The position numbers and the translations under genes were made by a program. Under the pieces are notes generated by a model. The model saw nothing but the letters and a program-made list of their open reading frames with translations, searched no databases and was not told the origin of the DNA. Positions 1 through 5,478 of a stretch of 5,506 nucleotides of DNA are shown here, piece by piece. This DNA is from an uncultured Eubacteriaceae bacterium. GTDB taxonomy: Bacteria; Bacillota; Clostridia; Lachnospirales; CAG-274. Position 1 is the stretch's first letter; each line of letters begins with the position of its first letter. The stretch covers positions 1 through 5,506 of the forward strand of contig CANOGI010000153.1 in NCBI GenBank assembly GCA_947565475.1, read 5' to 3'.

Positions 1-78
1 AATAAAATATTTTTTTAGTGGATAATCATAATCTTACAGTTTCGAAAGAAGTCTAATATTAAAATACACTTTTAGCGT

Positions 79-777
79 TTAATCGAGGGTAATATTAGCT
101 TTAGCCGTGAAATCATTTATTTTATTCAGAATGTCTTTACCCTTAGCGGTTAGCTTATCGTAATATTCCTGATTGAGATTGTCGTCTTTAGCATCGTCGT
201 ATATGGACAGTATATCTTCATATATTTTATCATATTCATTCTGAAAAGCTTTATACTCGTCTGTGAGAGTTTTATTATTGCCCTCTACTGTAGCTTTATC
301 AACAAGTTTATTAAAGACGGTATTAAGATTTGTGAAAGTTTCGGTAAATTCGGTTGAGTCAACGTGAATATCGTTGTCAAGAGCTGTAAGAAGCTCATTT
401 ATTTCCGTTACTTTATTTGTGAGTTCGTTATAGTAATCTTCTTCGGAAATAGAGGAGTCATCTTTTTTAGCGTCTTCCATAAATTTATCGACATCGCCGA
501 TTTTTTGAAGAATTACGTTGAATAAATTTTTCTGTTTATCTGTGTATTCTGTTTTTATTGTTGTTCCGTCCGACTCTAACATTTCCGCCGAGAGGGTGGT
601 GAATTTATCGGAAATTTCCTGAAACTTAGCCTTTATTTCATCTTCTTTGACAGTTTTGTCGACGGATGGGGATTTTTCAGAGCTGTAGAAATAAATAATA
701 CCTATAACCGCTACTATAATTATTATTGCCCCTGTAATTATGAGTATTATGTTTTGCTTTTTATTAGAATTTTCCAT
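79..777 (-). CDS. Single-pass membrane protein with duplicated acidic helical extracellular domain, function unknown
   Basis: This is a 232-residue protein that I do not recognise as a named family. A short Lys-containing N-terminus (residues 1-8) is followed by a very Ile-rich hydrophobic segment (about 9-31), read as an N-in/C-out signal anchor. Residues 35-232 are strongly acidic, rich in Lys, Asp, Glu, Thr and Asn, nearly free of Pro and Cys, and look almost wholly helical. The outer part appears to be two copies of a unit of about 90 residues: EEDYYNEL (112-119) matches NQEYYDKL (202-209), and DAKKDD (102-107) matches DAKDD (195-199). The start at 777 is preferred because AAAGGAG lies 11 bases upstream. 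An in-frame ATG at 915 would add 46 very basic residues in front of the anchor and has no good ribosome site. The gene is last in a minus-strand envelope cluster, 284 bases after the M23 gene. It may be a surface-exposed scaffold or sensor, but that is inference. The reading frame is sure, the function unknown. Confidence 0.82.
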   Translation of the reverse strand: MENSNKKQNIILIITGAIIIIVAVIGIIYFYSSEKSPSVDKTVKEDEIKAKFQEISDKFTTLSAEMLESDGTTIKTEYTDKQKNLFNVILQKIGDVDKFMEDAKKDDSSISEEDYYNELTNKVTEINELLTALDNDIHVDSTEFTETFTNLNTVFNKLVDKATVEGNNKTLTDEYKAFQNEYDKIYEDILSIYDDAKDDNLNQEYYDKLTAKGKDILNKINDFTAKANITLD

Positions 778-788
778 ATATAAAGTAT

Positions 789-795
789 CTCCTTT
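789..795 (-). promoter_or_regulatory. Ribosome binding site deciding the start at 777
   Basis: Read on the minus strand, AAAGGAG lies 11 bases before the ATG at 777-775. No comparable purine-rich site precedes the upstream in-frame ATG at 915, where the sequence is AGAGCCT directly against the start codon. This supports the 232-residue form over the 278-residue form. Confidence 0.75.
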
Positions 796-833
796 GACTT
801 TTTGTTTTGAGAAATAGCGTTTTTTTACCGACA

Positions 834-871
834 GAAGAAGTCTCCCACTTTTTAAACGGGTGTACTTCCTC
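834..871 (-). other. Imperfect hairpin in the leader of the helical membrane protein gene
   Basis: Read as minus-strand RNA, GAGGAAGU (871-864) pairs with ACUUCUUC (841-834) over eight base pairs including one G-U pair. After a one-base bulge (863), C862-G842 and CCC/GGG (860-858 with 846-844) extend the stem across one A-A mismatch, leaving an 11-base AU-rich loop. Read from the plus strand, the same stem has an A-C mismatch, so the minus-strand transcript folds slightly better. The stem ends 56 bases before the start codon at 777 and has no U-tract after it, so it is not an intrinsic terminator on that strand. It could be a leader structure or the remnant of a subterminal hairpin of an IS200/IS605-like element. 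Neither is proven. Confidence 0.45.
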
Positions 872-935
872 TTGTATTTTAGGGGGAATTCTTCATCGCC
901 AAAACCTCTTAACATAGGCTCTGACTATGAATGCG

Positions 936-998
936 CCGCAAAGATAAACGCGGACGGCGAAGCCGGCTTTCGCTGAAAACGAAAGTGCTGATATGCGG
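936..998. repeat. GC-rich cluster of three adjacent inverted repeats
   Basis: Three perfect short inverted repeats stand side by side: CCGC/GCGG (936-939 with 950-953), CGGC/GCCG with loop GAA (955-958 with 962-965), and CTTTCG/CGAAAG (967-972 with 980-985). An alternative outer stem pairs CCGCA (936-940) with TGCGG (994-998) and encloses the other two hairpins as a multibranched fold. The stretch 931-1000 is about 56 percent G+C (39 of 70 bases), far above its AT-rich surroundings. It lies between the stop of the M23 gene and the leader of the helical membrane protein gene. On the plus strand it is followed by five T's (1001-1005), but no plus-strand gene precedes it. It may be a small structured RNA, a REP-like dispersed element or an RNA-processing or stability element. 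Confidence 0.5.
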
Positions 999-1061
999 GA
1001 TTTTTCCTCTAATAGAAAAATATTATCTCAAAGCCATTTTATTGAATTATGAGGTGTTCCC

Positions 1062-2540
1062 TTAACTTAAATAATTATATGGGTTATTAGCCACGCCACC
1101 CTCTCTTATCTCAAAGTGAAGATGATTTCCAGTACTGTTTCCAGTGCTTCCAACGTAAGAAATGAGTTGCCCCTGATATACTCTGTCTCCCGTGGATACC
1201 GCTATGCTTGAGTTATGAGCGTAGTATGTCTCAAATCCATTTCCATGGGATATTTTCACAAGGTAGCCAAATCCTCCGTTATTCCAGCCGGCGAATGTGA
1301 CAACACCTCCATCGGAAGCGTAAACGGGAGTGCCGGCGGGAGCTCCTATATCTATTCCCTTATGAACATATCCCCATCTCGCTCCATATCCTGATGTAAG
1401 GACGCCTCTTACAGGCATTTTAAACACGCCCGTGGCTTTTTTTACGGGAGTCTCAAGAGTTCCTATCTCAACTTTCGCGTTTTCCGGTTCTTTCAGAATA
1501 GTTTCTTTTAATGTTTTTCTCCCGGTCTCTTTCCCGTCTTTATAGGTTACTTCGTCAGTTACCGCTTTTTCCCCTTCTTTGCCCTCTTTTATAACTTTTT
1601 TGTATGTTTTATATTCCTCGTTGTTTTTTATTTCCTCGGTCTCATAGGGTATTTCCTCTTTATAGGATACCTTTTTAACGACATTTAACGAAAGGAGAGG
1701 TTTTTCCTCGGTTATGGTAATTTCATCGCCTATTTTTAAAACCGTGTCTTCCGTAAGGTCAGGATTCAGAGCGTATATATCGGATAGGGGGATATCAAGA
1801 TTCTCCGCTATTTTTCCAAGAGTGTCACCCTCGGAAATAGTATAGGCTTTTTTATCCTCCGTATTTTTATTTAATATTTCGTAGGCGTCGTCATAAGTTA
1901 TTATATTGTCGGAATTCGTGGTTTCCTTAGAAATTTTTATATCGTCCACGAATGAGACAGAAAGGATTTCTCCTGAATTGTCAATTCTTTGGGATTTTAT
2001 ATCGGAAAGGAGGTTTTCCGCCTCTTTTTTGGATTTTAACAGGACTTTTTTCTCACCGTTCACATTTATGGCGTAAGAATCCACAGTATATGAAACGTCG
2101 TTTACAACTGTGTTTAAAATCTCGTACTCAGAGGAAATATCCGAATCCGACGCTATTATCGGTACAAGAGATATATCCTCGTTTATTGAGGCGGTTACCC
2201 CGTTTTCCTCGCTTAGTTTATTTTCTATATTTGAGCAGAGCTCATTTTCGGTTATTTCAATGTTGTCAATTATTCCTACCGGTTTATTGTTTATATACAC
2301 AGCCTGAGCGTTATTTTTAGTAAACCGGGACGTAATAGTGAGGGAAGTCACGATTACGGATACGAATAATGTCACTTTCAGTATATAGTTTATTCCTTTT
2401 TTTGAGTAAATGGTTTTTCTCAAAGCGACTGACGCTAAAATTTTTATTTTTTTGGACTTTTTTGAGAAATTTATTTTACCGTCAAGAGACTTTATCGCTA
2501 TTTTGATAGCCTCAACAAATTTAGTTACATTTTTTAACAT
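1062..2540 (-). CDS. Membrane-anchored LysM-G5-M23 family peptidoglycan metallopeptidase
   Basis: This 492-residue protein is predicted to be a wall hydrolase that cuts peptidoglycan cross-links or stem peptides outside the cell. In order: a Lys-rich cytoplasmic tail (1-50), a membrane segment (about 52-70), a region with two loosely similar parts (VYINNKPVGI at 81-90; INVNGEKKVLLKSKKEAENL at 158-177), a LysM domain (about 232-277, starting YTISEGDTLGKIAE), a G5 domain (about 281-361), and a C-terminal peptidase domain (about 376-490). The M23 metal site is complete: HKGID gives H393 and D397, and HLHFE gives H473 and H475. By analogy with LytM, H393, D397 and H475 would bind zinc, while H442 (in YYAH) and H473 are catalytic. 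All are present, so the enzyme is probably active. LysM binds glycan and G5 is thought to bind wall sugars. The start at 2540 has GGAGGT 10 bases upstream. The hydrophobic segment lacks a clear cleavage site, so the protein is probably membrane-tethered. Substrate bond unknown. Confidence 0.93.
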   Translation of the reverse strand: MLKNVTKFVEAIKIAIKSLDGKINFSKKSKKIKILASVALRKTIYSKKGINYILKVTLFVSVIVTSLTITSRFTKNNAQAVYINNKPVGIIDNIEITENELCSNIENKLSEENGVTASINEDISLVPIIASDSDISSEYEILNTVVNDVSYTVDSYAINVNGEKKVLLKSKKEAENLLSDIKSQRIDNSGEILSVSFVDDIKISKETTNSDNIITYDDAYEILNKNTEDKKAYTISEGDTLGKIAENLDIPLSDIYALNPDLTEDTVLKIGDEITITEEKPLLSLNVVKKVSYKEEIPYETEEIKNNEEYKTYKKVIKEGKEGEKAVTDEVTYKDGKETGRKTLKETILKEPENAKVEIGTLETPVKKATGVFKMPVRGVLTSGYGARWGYVHKGIDIGAPAGTPVYASDGGVVTFAGWNNGGFGYLVKISHGNGFETYYAHNSSIAVSTGDRVYQGQLISYVGSTGNSTGNHLHFEIREGGVANNPYNYLS

Positions 2541-2595
2541 ACTTTATAAAACCTCCGAAATTTTATTTTTCAGATACGTTAATGATACAGTTTTG

Positions 2596-2625
2596 AGTTT
2601 ACCTTTTAATTTTACAGGCTGTCAA
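2596..2625 (-). promoter_or_regulatory. Candidate promoter for the M23 peptidase gene
   Basis: Read on the minus strand, TTGACA (2625-2620), a perfect -35 box, is followed after 18 bases by TAAACT (2601-2596), which matches four of six -10 positions. The -35 lies inside the last codons of the SLH gene. Transcription would start roughly 50 bases before the M23 start codon. The -10 is weak, so this is only a candidate. If real, the peptidase gene can be transcribed separately from the SLH gene. Confidence 0.35.
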
Positions 2626-4060
2626 CTATAAATATTACATCTATCGCCCGAGAGTTTATATCCTCGCAGAAAATATAAACCTCCGTAAATTTTTTTATAT
2701 CTGTGAAGTCGATTTTCTCGCCTATAGTGCAGTCATAGCACTCTGTAAAGTTATCATTATAATAAAATACTGATTTTCCACCTCCCGCGGTTTCTATAGT
2801 TATTTTATTGTTATCTATATCGGACACATATCCGGAGGATACGCTCTTTTTATCTTTTTTATCAATTTTTATCGTTAAAATCTGTCCTTTATCCGCCGTT
2901 ATATGGGCGAAGTCACCTATTTTCAAAGAATATATCGGAATGGTGTATCTTGTTCCCGAAAAGAGTTTTCTCTCTCCGCTGTCATTTAACAGCTCGATTA
3001 TACACTCATTTCGCAGCGACGGGTTAATTTGTATACTTTGAATTGTTCCCGAAGCGGAAGGATCCATACATATGTCGGGCTGTATGGAAGATATTGTGTT
3101 TGACGGCTGCTTTGATGAGTCCGGTTTTGGCTCAGGCGAGCTGAGGGAGAGTTTAATTACCTCCGAGTTATTTATCAAAGCGACGGTTTCTAATCCCTCC
3201 GATATTGAGTCCGCCGATACGGTTTTATCATTAAGGGATATTTTTACGCTGTCGCTTAAACGGTATGAGTCTATTTTATCACCGGATTTTATTTGAATCA
3301 AATTAAGATTTTTATAATAATTATTTATGGTTCCGTTTATAGTAGTCACGTTATTTATATTTTCCGGAGGGGTTGTTTTAGGGGGAGAGGGAATCAATTT
3401 GGCGGCGTTATTGACAAGCACGCAGAACTCCGCTCTCGTAACGGCTTTCTTAGGATTGCAGAAGCCATTTTTATCCCCGCTTAACACATTTACGGATTTT
3501 AAGTAGTTTATACTGCCACGTCTTGTCTGCGTTATAGACTGGCTGTCTTTAAAGAAATTTGATGAACTGAGTTTCTCAGCTTCTGAGGTCTTTCCCATTA
3601 AACGAACGAGAAAAACAGCCGTTTCCTCTCTTGATATTGCCCTGAATTTTTCAGAGCCGTCGCTTGAGAACAGCATAAAGCTTTCCAAATCATCCTCCGT
3701 AAGAATATTTTTTGAGAGGAGAAACGCTATCTGATTGTTTGACTCTTTATTCCACTTTAAAAATTTTGACGAGAATTTTGATATTATATTTTTTTGCGCC
3801 GAATAATCACCGTCAGTATATCCCGCCACCGCCGCGAGAATTTTCGAGCTGGTGAATTTATCTATATAGCTGTCGGGATTGAATTTCTCTGAGGGAAAAT
3901 CATTAAGATAGCCTTTGGCGTGAAGATTTTCTATAGCGAGGTATGCCCAATGAGATGGGGATATGTCCTTATACGCCGCCCCGAAAGATATATTATGGTA
4001 ACAAAAAAACGCTATTTGAAAAGTGCACAAAAAAAACCAGAGTTTTTTATTTAATTTCAT
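2612..4060 (-). CDS. Secreted SLH-domain cell-surface protein with C-terminal beta-rich repeats
   Basis: This 482-residue protein is predicted to be exported and held on the wall by SLH domains, which bind pyruvylated secondary wall polymers in characterised members. It starts with a signal peptide (about 1-28; Lys-rich start, hydrophobic core, likely cut near SFG/AA). Next come a first SLH module (29-75, YKDISPSHWAYLAIENL), a degenerate middle module (about 100-156, with ISREE), and a third (168-220) with the classic TRAE motif at 208-211. A Pro/Thr-rich linker (224-233) follows. The C-terminal half appears to hold three units of about 65 residues (about 250-307, 336-400, 408-480) of the type seen beside SLH domains in Clostridia. 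The start at 4060 has GGAGGT six bases upstream. The mature part has seven cysteines, unusual for an exported Gram-positive protein. The gene is first in the minus-strand group, 71 bases before the M23 gene. It may be an S-layer-associated structural or accessory protein; no catalytic motif is seen. Confidence 0.88.
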   Translation of the reverse strand: MKLNKKLWFFLCTFQIAFFCYHNISFGAAYKDISPSHWAYLAIENLHAKGYLNDFPSEKFNPDSYIDKFTSSKILAAVAGYTDGDYSAQKNIISKFSSKFLKWNKESNNQIAFLLSKNILTEDDLESFMLFSSDGSEKFRAISREETAVFLVRLMGKTSEAEKLSSSNFFKDSQSITQTRRGSINYLKSVNVLSGDKNGFCNPKKAVTRAEFCVLVNNAAKLIPSPPKTTPPENINNVTTINGTINNYYKNLNLIQIKSGDKIDSYRLSDSVKISLNDKTVSADSISEGLETVALINNSEVIKLSLSSPEPKPDSSKQPSNTISSIQPDICMDPSASGTIQSIQINPSLRNECIIELLNDSGERKLFSGTRYTIPIYSLKIGDFAHITADKGQILTIKIDKKDKKSVSSGYVSDIDNNKITIETAGGGKSVFYYNDNFTECYDCTIGEKIDFTDIKKFTEVYIFCEDINSRAIDVIFIVDSL

Positions 4061-4150
4061 TTTTCAACCTCCATGATGTTATAGCGAACAATGTTTGTCT
4101 TAAAAAATTTATATTATTTCACAAATTCACATATTACGAATTTTACTTAC

Positions 4151-4179
4151 ATTATATAACAAAATAAAATTTTACGCAA
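4151..4179 (-). promoter_or_regulatory. Candidate promoter for the SLH gene
   Basis: Read on the minus strand, a perfect TATAAT (4156-4151) is preceded by TTGCGT (4179-4174) with a 17-base spacer. The -10 and spacing are ideal, while the -35 matches only half of TTGACA. Transcription would begin near 4144, leaving an AT-rich leader of about 80 bases before the ATG at 4060. In DNA this AT-rich, TATAAT strings also arise by chance. Confidence 0.5.
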
Positions 4180-4274
4180 GAGTGTAAGATGGGTTTTCCA
4201 ATTTCTTATTATATTTCTTTCAAAGCTATGGAATTACAGCCGTTTTATAGTTTTGGGAGAAATACATTGAAAAG

Positions 4275-4303
4275 TTGACTTTATCTTACTTTTATGGTAT
4301 AAT
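4275..4303 (+). promoter_or_regulatory. Strong sigma-A type promoter with extended -10 for the SHOCT gene pair
   Basis: TTGACT (4275-4280) is five of six matches to the consensus -35. After a 17-base spacer comes a perfect TATAAT (4298-4303), preceded by TG one base upstream (4295-4296), which makes a full extended -10. Transcription should start near 4310, giving a leader of about 40 bases before the ATG at 4352. It is the best promoter in the window and suggests steady, fairly strong expression by the housekeeping sigma factor. Confidence 0.85.
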
Positions 4304-4351
4304 TAGAATAAAATAGTATGATTATAATTTTGCGGTTTTGGAGGGGAATAT

Positions 4352-4690
4352 ATGTTAGAGGAATATTATATTACAGGACTTATTATAGGGCTTATTATTT
4401 CCGCCTGTTTAGGCTTGATTCCCGCTAGTATAGCCAAAAAAAAGGGTTATAGTTTTGGACTGTGGTGGTTTTACGGCTGGATGTTATTTATTGTGGCTGT
4501 TATACACGTAAGCGTGATACCAGACAGAAATCAGGGAAACTTTTATAAAAATGCCCCCAATTACAATAAAACGCCTTCGGAACGGGATGCCGTTGAGGAG
4601 TTGAAGAAGTATAAGGAGCTTTTTGAACAGGGAGTAATAAGCGAAGAGGAATTTCAGATGAAAAAAGAACAGCTTATTAAATTTGTGTAG
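4352..4690 (+). CDS. Small two-TM membrane protein with C-terminal SHOCT domain
   Basis: This 112-residue protein has two hydrophobic helices (about 6-27 and 36-55) joined by a short basic turn, AKKKGYSFGLWW (28-39). After a polar linker rich in Asn and Pro (56-76) comes a SHOCT domain (about 79-111): an amphipathic helix with ELKKYKELFEQG, then VISEEEF and a second Lys-rich helix. SHOCT (short C-terminal domain) occurs at the ends of many unrelated bacterial proteins and is thought to mediate oligomerisation or protein contacts; its biochemical role is not settled. The basic turn between the helices suggests that it faces the cytoplasm, which would put the two ends on the same side, but the topology is uncertain. 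GGAGGGG (4340-4346) lies five bases before the ATG, and a strong promoter sits just upstream. The next gene starts 13 bases after this stop and ends in a related SHOCT tail, so the two are probably made together. The domain call is firm, the function unknown. Confidence 0.85.
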   Translation: MLEEYYITGLIIGLIISACLGLIPASIAKKKGYSFGLWWFYGWMLFIVAVIHVSVIPDRNQGNFYKNAPNYNKTPSERDAVEELKKYKELFEQGVISEEEFQMKKEQLIKFV

Positions 4691-4691
4691 A

Positions 4692-4697
4692 GGGGGG
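4692..4697 (+). promoter_or_regulatory. Poly-G ribosome binding site deciding the start at 4704
   Basis: AGGGGGG directly follows the TAG stop of the first SHOCT gene, and its last G is six bases before the ATG at 4704. It is a G-run rather than the usual AGGAGG. It supports 4704 over an in-frame TTG at 4683, which overlaps the preceding gene and has no ribosome site. The closeness to the stop would allow translational coupling. Confidence 0.7.
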
Positions 4698-4703
4698 AAT
4701 AAA

Positions 4704-5405
4704 ATGACTGTAGCTGACAAATCAAAAATTTATTCTATTATCGGGGCGGTACTTTTCACGCTTTTGGGATGCTATAATATTTATTTCCATATTGATTATA
4801 TTCATCTTCTTGATTTGAATTTTGATGATATAATTGATGATATAATTTATATTGTTTTGGATTGTGCTGTGCTGGTAGGCTTTGGGGCTATGTTGTTTTT
4901 AAGAAATAAAAAGGGCGTTTTGGTTGTCTCGGCGGTAAAAGCGGCTTTAATTTTGTATATGCTATTTTTGTTTCTTGATATTTACTATGGATTTTATTTT
5001 GTCGTATATGGAGGATTGGTTTATTTAAGCGTGCTCTTTATACAGCGAAACAATATTGTGAAAAAAATTTGGTTTATTCCGATGGCTGTATTATGTGTTA
5101 TGGATTTATGGATGTTCATAACTTATCATTCTGTGAGTTTTGTTTATTTGGCCGAGGTGGCGGGAGTTTTATTTATAGGATTGTGGATTAGGGAAGATGC
5201 TATTTCGCTTATCGATAAAAAGGAGCCGAAAGTTAATAACGTGAATGGTGTTTTTAGTCAACATAATACTGGAGGCGGAAGCAATCCCGATTTATTAATC
5301 GGTGGCGCCGATAGGCTGAAAGCTTGTAAAGAGCTCCTTGACTCAGGAGTAATCACACAAGAGGAATTTGAGGTCAAGAAAAAACAAATTCTTGAGAAAT
5401 ATTGA
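4704..5405 (+). CDS. Polytopic membrane protein with C-terminal SHOCT domain, function unknown
   Basis: This 233-residue protein has about six hydrophobic segments (roughly 8-28, 45-66, 71-92, 95-113, 121-140 and 146-162). These are followed by a polar linker with a flexible GGG (190-192) and a SHOCT domain at the very end (about 197-233, including CKELLDSGVITQEEFEVKKK). The even number of helices would put both ends on the same side of the membrane, probably the cytoplasm, where the SHOCT tail could contact other proteins. Acidic residues cluster between the first and second helices (DLNFDDIIDD, 37-46). I do not recognise the membrane part and see no transporter or enzyme motif. The tail matches that of the preceding gene at KEL, GVI, EEF and K-rich positions, so the two proteins may assemble together. 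The start at ATG 4704 rests on the G-rich site 13 bases after the upstream stop. It is very probably in one transcript with that gene. Confidence 0.83.
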   Translation: MTVADKSKIYSIIGAVLFTLLGCYNIYFHIDYIHLLDLNFDDIIDDIIYIVLDCAVLVGFGAMLFLRNKKGVLVVSAVKAALILYMLFLFLDIYYGFYFVVYGGLVYLSVLFIQRNNIVKKIWFIPMAVLCVMDLWMFITYHSVSFVYLAEVAGVLFIGLWIREDAISLIDKKEPKVNNVNGVFSQHNTGGGSNPDLLIGGADRLKACKELLDSGVITQEEFEVKKKQILEKY

Positions 5406-5423
5406 TTTAACCGATGTAGCGAG

Positions 5424-5478
5424 TTATTGCCTTTAGCTGTGTTTTGAGACTGATTTTCAGATACGCCACAGGTAATAA
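5424..5478. repeat. Nested inverted repeat downstream of the SHOCT pair
   Basis: TTATTGC (5424-5430) can pair with GTAATAA (5472-5478) including one G-U pair. Inside it, after a six-base bulge, CTGTG (5437-5441) pairs with CACAG (5467-5471). A small hairpin, CTGA-TTT-TCAG (5450-5460), sits in the loop. It begins 19 bases after the stop of the second SHOCT gene. No U-tract follows on either strand, so it is not a standard intrinsic terminator. It may be a 3' stability structure, or the edge of a repeat or next element cut off by the window end. Nothing else is seen in 5406-5506. Confidence 0.4.

Larger units (their letters stand above)
778..1061. other. Structured intergenic region of 284 bases
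   Basis: No gene is supported in this gap. From right to left on the minus strand it contains an AT-rich stretch directly after the M23 stop with no clear terminator, the GC-rich three-hairpin cluster at 936-998, a second hairpin at 834-871, and the ribosome site for the downstream gene. I could not find a convincing sigma-A promoter for the downstream gene. The best string, TAAAAT at 877-882 on the minus strand, has only a poor -35 partner. The downstream gene may therefore be transcribed by read-through, or from a promoter of another type. Confidence 0.6.
4061..4351. other. Divergent intergenic region with promoters for both gene groups
   Basis: This AT-rich gap separates the minus-strand SLH gene from the plus-strand SHOCT pair. 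The two candidate promoters face away from each other with about 95 bases between their -35 boxes. The central part (about 4180-4270) shows no obvious operator palindrome, hairpin or small gene. Confidence 0.6.

Noticed and set aside
1..78. Possible terminator of the helical membrane protein gene
   Set aside because: Only AT-rich sequence and the short palindrome TTTCGAAA are seen. No stable stem with a U-tract is present, so no terminator is called.
830..900. Fluoride riboswitch likeness: GGCGATGAAG followed by TTCCCCC, TAAAAT and a later ACTTCTTCT on the minus strand
   Set aside because: The conserved TGATG before the 3' pairing strand is absent, the first stem has a C-C mismatch, the element would be too long, and the downstream gene is not a fluoride exporter or related enzyme.
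778..915. Longer form of the helical membrane protein starting at the ATG at 915
   Set aside because: It would place 46 very basic residues before a typical signal anchor, has no good ribosome site, and overlaps the leader hairpin. The ATG at 777 has AAAGGAG at a workable distance.
1007..1028. Possible terminator after the M23 gene (TAATA/TATTA around an A-run)
   Set aside because: The stem is only about five A-T pairs, and no G-C-rich stem followed by a U-tract is present on the minus strand.
1952..2320. Plus-strand open frame of 122 codons inside the M23 gene
   Set aside because: It lies opposite a well-supported gene, has no ribosome site, and its product is low-complexity with no domain-like features.
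2567..2578. Twelve-base string TTTTCAGATACG shared with 5454-5465
   Set aside because: The similarity does not extend on either side, and one shared 12-mer is expected by chance in an AT-rich window of this size.
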